A DNA stretch of 64,000 nt from Halomonas sp. (GTDB lineage Bacteria > Pseudomonadota > Gammaproteobacteria > Pseudomonadales > Halomonadaceae): the NCBI RefSeq assembly GCF_011050415.1, contig NZ_DRFS01000012.1:90043-154042 (forward strand). The letters run 5' to 3'. The position numbers were made by a program, and so were the translations under genes. Below, in pieces: positions 20,875-30,900 of the stretch (position 1 is the first letter of the stretch; each line of letters begins with the position of its first letter). The notes under the pieces are model-generated. The model was not told the DNA's origin. It saw nothing but the letters and a program-made list of their open reading frames with translations, and did not search any database.

Positions 20875-22329
20875 TTAGCCACTCACTGGCTCATCGGCGA
20901 ACTGCCACTGGGTGCCCTGTGGGGTGTCGTGGAGCACCACGCCGGCCGCTTCCAGGGTCTGGCGCAGGGCATCGGCCTGGGCGAAATCGCGCTGCTGGCG
21001 GGCTTGATGGCGTTCTGCTACCAGCACTTCCACCCTGCTGGCGGGCAGCCGTGGTGGCGAGGCTTGATCCGGCAACTCCCGCAGGGCGTTTAAGGCGCTT
21101 GCTGCCGGTTGCTGTAATAAGCCGACCAAAGCGGCGGAGGCACGCAGCCGTTGGGCGGCTAACCGGGCATCCTCTTCATTGGCGGCATCGCCAATGGCGC
21201 TTGATAGCTCGTGCAGACGGCTAATAACACGGGGCACATTGAGGTCATCCCGCAGCGCTTCCAGCACCTCGGCATCCGGCGCTACGCTGTTTTTTTCGCC
21301 CTGCTCCCGTGCAATCTGCTCCCCTTCAGCCAGCTCATCCCCAGTGACAGCGGCTAGGCGGCGGTACCAGCGCGCCAGGGTTTGTCGCGCCTGGGCCAAT
21401 CGCCGGGGGTTCCAGTCCAGCGGGTGGCGGTAGTGGGTCGCCAGCAGCGCAAAGCGGATCGCTTCGCCGGGTGCCTGGCTGAGCAGATCGCGCACTAGCA
21501 GCACGTTGCCGAGGGACTTGGACATTTTCTGCCCCTCGACGGTGATGAAGCTGTTGTGCACCCAGGTATGGCAGTACAGGGCGTCGTGGGCACAGGTGCC
21601 CTGGGCAACTTCGTTCTCGTGGTGGGGGAAAATCAGATCCTGGCCACCGCCGTGAATATCGATGGTATGCCCCAGGTGTTGGCCGATCATCGCTGTGCAC
21701 TCCACGTGCCAGCCGGGGCGCCCACGCCCCCAGGGGCTCTGCCAGCCGGGCATTGCTGGCGTTGAGGGTTTCCACAGCACGAAGTCGAGGGGGTTACGCT
21801 TGTAGGGGGCGACTTCAACCCGGGCGCCGGCCAGCATGTCTTCAGGACGGCGGCCCGATAGCGCCCCATACTCAGGGTAAGAGGCCACATCAAATAACAC
21901 ATGGCCCTGGGCCTCATAGGCATGGCCGCGGGTGATTAACGTTTCAATAAGAGCGACAATATCGGGGATATGCGCGGTCACCCGAGGCTCTATATCCGGT
22001 GGCAGTATTTCCAGCGCCTGCATATCCTGGTGGTAGGCCTCAATATAGCGTTCGGTGATCGCACCAATCGGTACGCCAGCTTCTAATGCGGCGGCATTAA
22101 TCTTGTCATCCACATCGGTAAAGTTGCGTGCGTAGACCACCTCTGGGTAGTCGTGGCGCAGCAGGCGGGCAAGGACATCAAAAACCACCGCTGGGCGGGC
22201 ATTGCCAATATGCGCAAAGTTGTAAACCGTAGGCCCGCAGACATACAGGGTCACCCGGTCGGGGCGTTCGGTGCGAAGCGGCTCTTTAGCGCGCGTCAGC
22301 GTGTTATAGAGGCGAATTGGCGCTGTCAT
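20875..22329 (-). CDS. cysS: Cysteinyl-tRNA synthetase CysS (probably the zinc-regulated copy)
   Basis: Class I aminoacyl-tRNA synthetase that charges tRNA-Cys; 484 aa versus about 461 in E. coli. The HIGH motif is HIGNARP and KMSKS is present as QKMSKSLGN (about 268). The four zinc ligands of the active site are all kept: Cys in YVCGPTVY, Cys in WHVECTAM, and His and Glu in PHHENEVAQ. The enzyme therefore probably still uses zinc. Its position at the head of a zinc-sparing operon and the Zur-like palindrome 30 bp upstream of the ATG suggest a second, zinc-regulated copy, as reported for some COG0523-linked loci. Whether the genome has another cysS cannot be seen here. Confidence 0.93.
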   Translation of the reverse strand: MTAPIRLYNTLTRAKEPLRTERPDRVTLYVCGPTVYNFAHIGNARPAVVFDVLARLLRHDYPEVVYARNFTDVDDKINAAALEAGVPIGAITERYIEAYHQDMQALEILPPDIEPRVTAHIPDIVALIETLITRGHAYEAQGHVLFDVASYPEYGALSGRRPEDMLAGARVEVAPYKRNPLDFVLWKPSTPAMPGWQSPWGRGRPGWHVECTAMIGQHLGHTIDIHGGGQDLIFPHHENEVAQGTCAHDALYCHTWVHNSFITVEGQKMSKSLGNVLLVRDLLSQAPGEAIRFALLATHYRHPLDWNPRRLAQARQTLARWYRRLAAVTGDELAEGEQIAREQGEKNSVAPDAEVLEALRDDLNVPRVISRLHELSSAIGDAANEEDARLAAQRLRASAALVGLLQQPAASALNALRELPDQASPPRLPASRVEVLVAERHQARQQRDFAQADALRQTLEAAGVVLHDTPQGTQWQFADEPVSG

Positions 22330-22356
22330 ATTGTCTCCACAATCAACAATAGCTTT

Positions 22357-22380
22357 ATTGTTACATTATAACATAACAAT
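22357..22380 (-). promoter_or_regulatory. Zur-box-like palindrome upstream of cysS
   Basis: ATTGTTACATTATAACATAACAAT is a near-perfect 24-bp palindrome (20 of 24 positions symmetric). Its inner 15 bases (22359-22373) match 13 of 15 positions of the Zur core TGTTATAATATAACA. It ends 28 bp before the cysS ATG, well placed to block a promoter. Zur binding is inferred from the match plus the zinc-related genes downstream. Confidence 0.72.
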
Positions 22381-22503
22381 ATCTAGCTAGATTCTATCTC
22401 TAGAGCCGACTGTCATGGAGTTTCAGCAGTACGCAAATCTATTTAAGAGGATTTGAAATCTTAAGAGGATATGAAACCTGATGCTTTCAAAGAATATATT
22501 GCC

Positions 22504-23187
22504 TTACTCAGATTCGTCAGTACGCTGGGGCGTAACCAACAAACCTAGCCGAATGGCTTCATGCACTAAGCCTGCGGTATGCCTAACACCAAGGCGGCGC
22601 ATGATATCAGCGCGGTGGGTCTCGATCGTCTTGATACTAACATTAAGCTGGTCAGCGATGGCTTTACTGCGAAAGCCTTTTGCCACCAGTGTTAATACTT
22701 CACTCTGGCGAAGAGTTAAGGGGTTTTCATGGATGATTGCAGCTCCAACTATAGAAGTAGCATCAACAAACTGCTCAGGCTCCATAGCCGTGAGAACGAA
22801 ACGTTCCCCCAGCGCTGCCTTACGAATGGCCATTTCCAGTTCGTTAACGTCCGCATTCTTATGCAGAAGCCCGCAGGCTCCCTCTTCAAAAAGGCGGCGA
22901 ATAAAACTATCGCTAGAGTATGTAGAAAGAACAATGACGCGAATATCAGGACAAATATCGGTAAGCTGACCTAACGACTCCAGCCCTTTTAAAGAGATAA
23001 CCGCTGCGTCAATAATTGCCACATCAACGTCTAAGCGTGCAGCATCTTTCATAAGCTGTTGCTCAGTTTCCACTTCAGCAACCACCGACATACTGTCGAA
23101 GGTTTCGATAAGGGCACTGATCGCGGAGCGTACTAAGCGATGTTCATCGGCCAGTAAAATCCGGATGGTATCTTCTGAACGTTTCAT
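22504..23187 (-). CDS. NarL/FixJ-family response regulator
   Basis: 227-aa two-component response regulator. The receiver domain (about 8-125) has the phospho-acceptor Asp in VAIIDAAV (about 58) and Lys in LLHKNAD (about 110). The LuxR-type helix-turn-helix is LTLRQSEVLTLVAKGF followed by KAIADQLNVSIKTIETHRADIMRRLGV (about 155-205). No sensor kinase is near, so its signal is unknown. It belongs to a small cluster with a second receiver protein (23409-23957). Confidence 0.93.
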   Translation of the reverse strand: MKRSEDTIRILLADEHRLVRSAISALIETFDSMSVVAEVETEQQLMKDAARLDVDVAIIDAAVISLKGLESLGQLTDICPDIRVIVLSTYSSDSFIRRLFEEGACGLLHKNADVNELEMAIRKAALGERFVLTAMEPEQFVDATSIVGAAIIHENPLTLRQSEVLTLVAKGFRSKAIADQLNVSIKTIETHRADIMRRLGVRHTAGLVHEAIRLGLLVTPQRTDESE

Positions 23188-23408
23188 GGAAATAGGGCAC
23201 AGACCTTGAAAGGTAAAACCTGACGTAAAACCCTCTCGCTAGCGCGGGTTCAATCACTATGAATGGGACTATTGTTTGGTTTTACTCCATTCCTAGATGC
23301 AAAAGCCTGGAAGAAACGAATAATTGAAATTTGGCTGCACCTGCTCAACCCCGCACGGTAACGCACTGACTAACAAATCAGTATAAGCAAAAACCCTGAT
23401 TATAGTTC

Positions 23409-23957
23409 TTATTGCAGTATCCCAACATGCTGGGCTTTACCGATGATCTCCTCAATTGAAAGTCGGTCCTGTACGACATAGAAAGGCCTGCTGCCGCCCT
23501 TAAAAATTTCCTCCATTGCCAACACTTCAGACAGTCGATGAAGTATGGTTGGGCATAAAAACACCTTTCCTTTCACCGCAGCATGGAGCGCTATTTCTAG
23601 TTCAACGACGCCCGCCTCGCGTAATAGAAAGCCGCTAGCCCCCACCTGAAGAGCGCGTCTTACCTCGGCAAGACTTGGGTTCACAGAAAGAAAAACAACG
23701 CGCGCATTGGCACCACTGCTGCGTAACTCCTGAGCTGCCTTAAAGCCTGCCTGGCTGGGAGACTGCGCATCAATCAACACCACATCAACAGATAAGTGTT
23801 GTGTCAGCTCGGCTAACTTACAGGAACTGTAAAGGCTTGCCACCACCTCAATATCGCTAAAACGCTCAATGACCCGACAAAGTCCTTCACGAATAAAGCC
23901 GCTATCATTAATGATTACGACTCTAATAGATGACTCAGAATTGCCTTGTGGATTCAT
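23409..23957 (-). CDS. Response-regulator receiver protein lacking an output domain
   Basis: 182-aa protein with a NarL-type receiver domain (about 10-130; phospho-acceptor Asp in VVLIDAQSP). It is related in style to the neighbouring regulator. The C-terminal 50 residues do not form a recognisable LuxR helix-turn-helix: after VFLCPTILHRLSEVLAM the sequence becomes unfamiliar and stops at QHVGILQ. The sequence beyond the stop also shows no helix-turn-helix. It is either a receiver-only protein (phosphate sink or partner of the adjacent regulator) or a gene that has lost its output domain. Confidence 0.8.
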   Translation of the reverse strand: MNPQGNSESSIRVVIINDSGFIREGLCRVIERFSDIEVVASLYSSCKLAELTQHLSVDVVLIDAQSPSQAGFKAAQELRSSGANARVVFLSVNPSLAEVRRALQVGASGFLLREAGVVELEIALHAAVKGKVFLCPTILHRLSEVLAMEEIFKGGSRPFYVVQDRLSIEEIIGKAQHVGILQ

Positions 23958-24201
23958 TAGCGCACCTCCACCTATGCCTACCTATCTCGCGGCGCGCCCT
24001 GCCCATTAGAACGTTCCATGTTACTTCAGCTTACAAATTAGTATTTTATTTTACGTTGTAAGCAATCTTTACCGCTAGTCAATTCAGCTTTATTTAAATA
24101 AAAATCAGCAAATACCAGATATACCTATAAACCCTTAGATATATTTGAAAAATACCAGTAAGAATGATTAAATCAAACCATAATCGAGTTGATAGTCAGG
24201 A
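23958..24201. other. AT-rich intergenic region
   Basis: A strongly AT-rich stretch between the receiver gene and the GAF/EAL remnant. The nonamer AAATACCAG occurs twice, 40 bp apart (24110-24118 and 24150-24158). No gene or clear promoter is recognised. Confidence 0.4.
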
Positions 24202-24610
24202 GTGAGGGTGCCAACGGATGACACCCACGCCCGCTATATGCGTCTTTTAGGCGAAGACACTCGGCTTGCCGAATTACGTTCACTTAACATCCTAGACACC
24301 CCTCCAGAAGAATATCTCGACCGATATACCCGCCTGATATCCCAAGTTTTCAATTGCCCTATAGCGCTAATTTCTTTGGCTGATAAAAACCGTCAATGGT
24401 TTAAATCTTCGGTAGGCATGGATGATTTTGGAACTGGCTACTCTTCACTGAATTACCTAAAGCGCCTACCTTTCGATGTACTTAAAATTGACAAAAACTT
24501 TATCGACGGACGATCTAACGGAAGAATTCATGCTTCTCCGCGCCGATAAATCCCTCTACTTAGGTAAGCACCATGGCCGAGATCAGGTGGTGATTGAAGG
24601 AGAGCCTTAA
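24202..24610 (+). pseudogene. Scrambled remnant of a GAF/GGDEF/EAL signalling gene
   Basis: The open frame (GTG start) begins as a GAF sensor domain ([17 protein letters not shown], then [23 protein letters not shown]). At about residue 73 it jumps directly into the middle of an EAL domain ([20 protein letters not shown]). After a few more codons the frame ends, but another frame just downstream encodes [21 protein letters not shown], the typical end of a GGDEF domain. Three pieces of c-di-GMP proteins are thus joined out of order, so the locus is a degraded mosaic rather than a working enzyme. The GAF part resembles that of the EAL gene at 62166-63830. Confidence 0.8.
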
Positions 24611-24695
24611 AACTCGCGTGACATTAGCATCAGTGTTAACAAAGCTAGCTAATGGACGGCTGTCGCGCTTTCTTGATGCTTCATTAATAAACCAC

Positions 24696-26078
24696 CTAAC
24701 ACTCAATGGCATTAACAGCTAATCCACCTTTGGATGTCTCTTTGTACTTATCCAACATATCTCGACCTGTATCGCGCATGGTGCGAATCACTTTATCCAG
24801 CGATATAAAGTGAGTGCCATCGCCACGCAGTGCCATTTGAGCGGCATTGATGGCCTTTACCGTTGCAATGGCATTGCGCTCAATACAGGGGACTTGAACC
24901 AACCCACCAACAGGGTCGCAGGTTAATCCTAAATTGTGCTCCAGCCCGATTTCTGCCGCATGCTCAACTTGTTCGGGCGTTCCACCCATTACATCAGCCA
25001 AGCCAGCTGCCGCCATGGCACAGGCTGAGCCGACCTCCCCTTGGCAGCCCACTTCGGCTCCAGAGATCGAGGCATTTTTCTTGCAGAGGATGCCAATGGC
25101 GCCTGCCGCCAGCAAAAAATCCACCACGTTTTTCTCACAGGCATTGGGCTGAAACTTCATGTAGTAGTGTAATACCGCCGGAATAATGCCCGCGGCGCCG
25201 TTGGTGGGTGCCGTTACCATGCGCCCGCCTGCAGCATTCTCTTCGTTAACGGCGAGGGCAAAAATATTCACCCACTCCATCGCGGAGAACGTCGAGGCTA
25301 TCAGGCAGTCGTTCTGCTCGGCCGCTTGAAGACGCTGGTGAAGCAGCTTGGCCCGGCGTTTAACTTTCAACCCGCCCGGCAATATCCCTTCATGGGTTAA
25401 TCCATTGTCGATGCATTCACACATCACTTGCCAGATACGCCACAGCTCGTCTCTGATCTCCTCCTCTGTGCGCCAGACTTTCTCATTCTCCAGCATCAGT
25501 CGGCTAACGCTTAGCTGCTCTTTTTTACACAGCGCCAAGAGCTGGTCAGCGGTATCGAAGTTGTAAGGCAGGGTAACGCCACCCAAATCGTCTAGCGGCA
25601 TATCCACCTGGGCTTGTTCAACGACAAAACCGCCGCCCACCGAGTAGTAGGTATTTTCATACACCAAGTCGCCCTGGTGCGTGAAAGCAGCGAGCCTCAT
25701 GGCATTAGGGTGGTGGGGCAAGCTCTCTTCATGAAAATAGAGGTCACTCTCCCAAACAAACTTCACCTCTTTTTGTCGGCCAAGCGCTAATGACTGACTC
25801 TCTTTAAGCGCCTGAATGGCGGGCTCAATAATCGAGGGATCTATTGTGCTAGGGCGTTCACCCATCAATCCCATAATAATCGCGTTATCGGTGGCATGGC
25901 CGATACCGGTAGCCGATAGCGAACCATATAGATGGACTTCAAGATGCCCCACTTCATTGAGCTGCCCGTTTTCACGTAGGGTGGTAACATACTTAAAAGC
26001 CGCCTGCATGGGCCCAACGGTATGGGAGCTGGAGGGGCCTACTCCAATCTTAAAAAGGTCGAAAACACTGATAGGCAT
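24696..26078 (-). CDS. sdaA: L-serine ammonia-lyase (L-serine dehydratase) SdaA
   Basis: Converts L-serine to pyruvate and ammonia using a [4Fe-4S] cluster. The 460-aa single-chain form starts with [20 protein letters not shown], the family signature. The cluster cysteines are in [26 protein letters not shown] and [10 protein letters not shown]. In this window it completes the glycine betaine route: GlyA makes serine from glycine and SdaA makes pyruvate. It lies 273 bp downstream of purU on the same strand with an AT-rich gap between, so it probably has its own promoter; P. aeruginosa likewise keeps an sdaA-type gene within its betaine regulon. Confidence 0.95.
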   Translation of the reverse strand: MPISVFDLFKIGVGPSSSHTVGPMQAAFKYVTTLRENGQLNEVGHLEVHLYGSLSATGIGHATDNAIIMGLMGERPSTIDPSIIEPAIQALKESQSLALGRQKEVKFVWESDLYFHEESLPHHPNAMRLAAFTHQGDLVYENTYYSVGGGFVVEQAQVDMPLDDLGGVTLPYNFDTADQLLALCKKEQLSVSRLMLENEKVWRTEEEIRDELWRIWQVMCECIDNGLTHEGILPGGLKVKRRAKLLHQRLQAAEQNDCLIASTFSAMEWVNIFALAVNEENAAGGRMVTAPTNGAAGIIPAVLHYYMKFQPNACEKNVVDFLLAAGAIGILCKKNASISGAEVGCQGEVGSACAMAAAGLADVMGGTPEQVEHAAEIGLEHNLGLTCDPVGGLVQVPCIERNAIATVKAINAAQMALRGDGTHFISLDKVIRTMRDTGRDMLDKYKETSKGGLAVNAIEC

Positions 26079-26351
26079 TGGAGCACCTCTTGACGTTTAA
26101 ACAGGGGACAATCAGGCGGTGCCTGAACGTTTTTATAATCTATTAAGTGTCTGATACAAGAATAAATAAAATTAAGTCATCTTCTATTGATGATATTTTT
26201 TATATTTATTAGACAGTCATTTTAAGTACGGTTTATCACGCTTAATAAAGGACCACTTGGCGCACTGGCAAAAGCCTGATTGCAGCCATGGCAGCCCAAT
26301 TATATAAGCGCGCTATAACCATTATTTAATAACCGCACTATTAAAAATGCG
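26079..26351 (-). promoter_or_regulatory. Probable sdaA promoter region
   Basis: An AT-rich 273-bp gap between purU and sdaA with several A/T tracts (for example TATTTTTTATATTTATTAG in minus-strand orientation near 26190-26215). No terminator hairpin with a T-run was found after purU, so read-through is possible. Confidence 0.35.
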
Positions 26352-27218
26352 TTAGTTACCAAACACCACCGTGCGCCCTGAATAGAAAAACACGCGGCGT
26401 TCCAAGTGATAGCTAATCGCTCTAGCCAACGTTAAGCACTCGATATCACGCCCCTTGGCAACCAGATCCTCTGGGTAGTGGGTATGATCCACAGGCTCCA
26501 CTCCCTGGGCAATAATCGGCCCTTCATCAAGGTCGTTATTAATATAGTGCGCCGTCGCGCCGACCAACTTAACCCCTTTCTCATACGCCTGATGATAGGG
26601 CTTGGCGCCTTTAAAACCGGGCAGCAGCGAGTGGTGGATATTGATGGCCCGGCCTGCTAACAGCTCACACATGGAGGGTGAAAGCACCTGCATATACCTT
26701 GCCAGCACCACCAGTTCAGCGTCGGTATCCGCGATGATTTCGCGTATCTGCTCCTCCTGCTGCAGTTTCGTCTCGGGCGTGATCGGCAGGTAGTGGTAGG
26801 GCAAATCGTGCCATGCTGCCAACGGCTCCAGATCAGGATGATTGGAAATCACCGCTTTGATATCCAGCGGAAGCTGCCCTGTTCGATAACGGTAGAGCAG
26901 ATCATTCAAGCAGTGGTCGGCCTTGGAGACCATGATCACGGTGCCGGTGCGTTTCCCAGGTGCCGTCAACTCGAACTGCATATCGAATTCGTTGGCTCGT
27001 GCTGCAAAACCGGCCTCAAAGCGCTCTTCATGGAACTCATCTTGCTCTGGGCGAAACTCAGCGCGAATAAAAAAGCGCCCGCCCAGCCGATCATCGAAAG
27101 AGTTGAGTTCAGTGATATAGCACTGCTGCTCTTTTAAAAAGCGTGTGACGACGTCCACCGTTCCCAAACGGCTAGGGCATTGGGCGGCAAGGATCCAGGT
27201 ATCACTCATTCGGCTCAT
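26352..27218 (-). CDS. purU: Formyltetrahydrofolate deformylase PurU
   Basis: Hydrolyses 10-formyl-THF to formate and THF. The 288-aa protein has an N-terminal ACT-type regulatory domain (about 8-85) and a formyltransferase-fold catalytic domain. Active-site residues lie in INIHHSLLPGFKGAKPYHQAYEKG and the catalytic Asp in NNDLDEGPII. Placed 72 bp after soxG, it is the last gene of glyA-soxBDAG-purU, the same order as in P. aeruginosa. It regenerates THF from the C1 units made by sarcosine oxidase, and its formate can go to the formate dehydrogenase at 40-44.6 kb. Confidence 0.96.
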   Translation of the reverse strand: MSRMSDTWILAAQCPSRLGTVDVVTRFLKEQQCYITELNSFDDRLGGRFFIRAEFRPEQDEFHEERFEAGFAARANEFDMQFELTAPGKRTGTVIMVSKADHCLNDLLYRYRTGQLPLDIKAVISNHPDLEPLAAWHDLPYHYLPITPETKLQQEEQIREIIADTDAELVVLARYMQVLSPSMCELLAGRAINIHHSLLPGFKGAKPYHQAYEKGVKLVGATAHYINNDLDEGPIIAQGVEPVDHTHYPEDLVAKGRDIECLTLARAISYHLERRVFFYSGRTVVFGN

Positions 27219-27290
27219 AGTGCATCTCTACTTAGCGGCAGATCGTCTCGGAAGATCGTAGCAGCCGAAACAGTGTTCCGGCCTGCCAAC

Positions 27291-27923
27291 TTATTGTTCT
27301 ACGTTAACGCCGTACTCTGACCCGGCATCCAGTAACCAGCGGTAGCAGTAGTCGGCAAAACTGCGCCGCACCACTAGCTCCCAGCGCTCTTCACTAGGGC
27401 GACGAAGGATAGTGGTCGCCTTGGCGAAGACCGTCGTGACGCCCTTCCCCACCGGGAAGTTGCTGGGGTGAACATCGTAGATCACCGTTTTCATCAACAG
27501 CTCTAGGGCCGCCTCACCGGAAACCTCCAATAGCGTCTGCCCACCGCTAACGTCGCTGATGGCGTAATGGGCGTCCCCCAAATACTCACGCAGCTTCGTC
27601 TCCAGCGGAAACTCTTCCCCACCGGGCACGATCACCAGCCACTCGTCCGGGGAGAGCCACTGAATGGAGCGCTCGCCGCTGGCATCGTGCACCAGCGCTT
27701 GGGGTTTGCCAGGCAGGCTGATCCCCAGCACCTCGCGCACCGCCTCATCAAGCACGATGGCACCACCACGCAGGATCAGGTGCCCAAGCATGGCCCGCTC
27801 GCGTAGCTTAAGCCGGTAACCACTGCCCCGAGGCGCGCCACTGTGACGATAGCTATAAGCTAATGGGGACTCTACCGGGATCGCGGTATCAGTACGGGTG
27901 TCGAAAGTAGCCGCGTTAGACAT
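27291..27923 (-). CDS. soxG: Sarcosine oxidase gamma subunit SoxG
   Basis: 210-aa gamma subunit of the four-subunit sarcosine oxidase; it packs against the alpha subunit and resembles part of GcvT/YgfZ folds. The segment SPLAYSYRHS followed by RLKLRERAMLGHLILRG is typical. The ORF track begins at 27977, inside soxA, but AAGGGAGAG just before ATG 27923 marks the real start. It overlaps the soxA stop by 8 bp, so it is translationally coupled. Confidence 0.93.
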   Translation of the reverse strand: MSNAATFDTRTDTAIPVESPLAYSYRHSGAPRGSGYRLKLRERAMLGHLILRGGAIVLDEAVREVLGISLPGKPQALVHDASGERSIQWLSPDEWLVIVPGGEEFPLETKLREYLGDAHYAISDVSGGQTLLEVSGEAALELLMKTVIYDVHPSNFPVGKGVTTVFAKATTILRRPSEERWELVVRRSFADYCYRWLLDAGSEYGVNVEQ

Positions 27924-30900
27924 GCTGGCGCTCTCCCTTGGGGTCGTAGAAAACAGTGCTGACGATTTCAGCTTCATGGGTCTGGCCGTCTGCCATGGGC
28001 AGGTAAACCGTTTCGCCCAACTTCTGATGGCCCCCCTTAACCACCGCTAGCGCAAACCCTGCATCCAGAATAGGGCTGTAGTAGCTGGAGGTAACATGCC
28101 CCACCATGGGCATAGGAATCGCATGCTTGGGATCAAGCACGATCTGAGCGCCCTCTTCGAGGATCACCTTCGGATCCTTGGGCCGGAGACCCACCAACTG
28201 CTTGCGGTTCTCGCGTTTGGTATCACTGCGCGTCAGGGCGCGCTTGCCAATCCATGAAAAAGGTTTGTCGTAGCCTACGCACCACTGCATCCCTAAGTCT
28301 TCCGGGGTGACGGAGCCATCGGTCTCCTGGCCCACGATGATAAAGCCCTTTTCAGCCCGCAGAACGTGCATGGTTTCGGTGCCATAGGGCGTCAAGCCAT
28401 ACTTCTCGCCATGCTTAAACAGGGTCTGCCACACATGCATGGCGTAGTTGGCTTGCACGTTGATCTCAAAGGTCAGCTCGCCGGTAAAGGAGATGCGAAA
28501 GACCCGTGCAGGCACCCCCGCCACTTTCCCGGAGCGCCAGTCCATGAACTTGAAGCTATCGCGGTCAAGATCGATATCACTGATCTCGGCGAGCAGCTTG
28601 CGCGCTTCCGGGCCAGTGATGGTCATGGTGGCCCAGTGGTCGGTCACCGATGAGAAGTAGACATCCAGCTCCGGCCACTCGGTCTGATGCCACAGCTCCA
28701 GCCATTCCAGGATAGCCGCTGCGCCACCGGTAGTGGTGGTCATCAAAAAGTGGTTTTCAGCCAGGCAGCTGGTCACACCGTCGTCGGTGACCATGCCATC
28801 GTCTTTACACATCAGGCCGTAACGGCATTTACCAACCGCCAACTTTTCCCACTTATTGGTGTAAATCCGCGCCAGGAATTCCCGCGCATCCGGCCCTTGA
28901 ATATCGATCTTGCCAAGCGTCGAGGCATCGAGGATACCGACCTTCTCGCGCACCGCCAGGCACTCGCGAGCAACCGCCTCGTGCATCGTCTCGGTCTTGC
29001 CACTCATCTTCTGCGGATAGTACCAGGGGCGCTTCCACTGACCGACGTCCTCGAACTCGGCGCCGCGCTCGACGTGCCACTGATGAAGCGCGGTGTAGCG
29101 TTCGGGGTCGAACAAGTCACGACAGTGGCGACCGACAATGGCACCGAAGGTGACCGGGGTATAGTTGGGACGGAACACCGTGGTGCCCACCTCGGGAATA
29201 GAGCGATTCAAGCAACGGGCGGCAATCGCCATGCCGTTGATATTGCCCAACTTACCTTGATCCGTACCGAACCCCATGGCGGTATAGCGCTTGATGTGTT
29301 CGATGGACTCAAAGCCTTCCCGGGTCGCCAGTTCAATACCTGCGGCGGTAACGTCGTTCTGTAGGTCAACAAACTGTTTAGGCCCGCGCAGGGTGGGCTT
29401 CTCATGGGGCACTTGAAACAGTGCTACCGCTGGCCCCTGCTGAAGCCGTTCGGCGCTCGGTATATTAACGGTCTGGGCGGTATACCCCATGGTGGCAACC
29501 GCTTTGATGCCTGCCTCGACCCCCTCGGCGATGACATCACCCAAGGCATAGGTGCCATTGACTCCACCGCACGCCTGAACGCCCTTCACCAGCCCCGGCA
29601 CAAAGCCAATAATATCGTCACGCCAGGTAGGCCGCGCACCGGTGTGGGAAGCCAGGTGAATCACCGGGCTATAGCCACCCGAACTGGCGATGGTGTCACA
29701 AGCCAGTTCCTGAACCGGGCCGCTCACTTTGAAAGCGTCAATATCGATCTTGGCAACCCGTGCCCCGGTGACCCGATTACTGCCCTTCGCCTCTATCACG
29801 GCACTGCCGGTGATGATCTTGATCCCCTGGGCTCGGGCAGCATCGATCCAGTCACCCTTTGGTGCCTCACGAGCATCGACGATCGCCACTACCTCGCAGC
29901 CAGCCTCCTTCCAGTCTAAGGCGGCGCGGTAGCCGTAGTCGTTGCTGGTGGAGAGCACCAGTTGGCGCCCCGGCACCACGCCGTAGCGACGAATGTAGGT
30001 AGACACAGCGCCCGCCAACAGATTACCCGGCACGTCGTTACCCGCATAAACCAGCGGCCGCTCGTGGGCGCCGGTGGCCAGGATCACCTGGCCGACGCGT
30101 ACCCGATGCATTCGGGAGCGCACCGGGCGGTGGCCATTGACGACGGGGGCCGTTTCGCCCAGGTGCTCGGTGCGCCGCTCGTGCAGCGTTACAAAATTGT
30201 GGTCGTGGTATCCATTAACGGTAGTACGGGGCAATAAAGAGACGTTCTCACATCCGGCTAACTCTTCCAGCACCTGAGCAGCCCACTGGTCGGCGGGTTT
30301 GCCATTCAGAGTTTCGCGGCTCTCCAACAGTGAGCCACCCATCTCTTCTTGCTCATCGGCAACCATCACCCGTGCACCGCTGCGGGCAGCCGCCAATGCT
30401 GCCGACAAGCCTGCTGCGCCAGCGCCAACGACCAGCACATCACAGTGCTGATTGAAATGATCGTAGCTATCCGGATCGTCTTCCATAGGGCTGCGGCCCA
30501 GACCCGCCGCCTTACGAATGTACTTCTCGTAGGTTAGCCACATCGACGCCGGTGCCATAAACGTCTTGTAGTAGAAGCCCGGCGGCATAAACTGCCCACC
30601 CAGCTTGCCCACCAACCCCATCAGGTCGCGCTGTACATTGGGCCAACCATTGGTGCTTCGTGCGGTCAGGTCGTTAAACAGCGCCTGCTGAGTGGCGCGC
30701 ACGTTAGGCACCTGGGCCGCTTCGCTGCTGCCCAACTGAACGATAGCATTGGGCTCTTCGGCGCCAGCAGCCACGATGCCTCTAGGGCGCGAATATTTGA
30801 AACTACGATTAACGATATCCACGCCGTTAGCCAGTAGTGCCGAAGCCAGAGTGTCTCCTGGGTGGCCTTGATAGGGCTGGCCATTGAAGGTAAAACTCAG

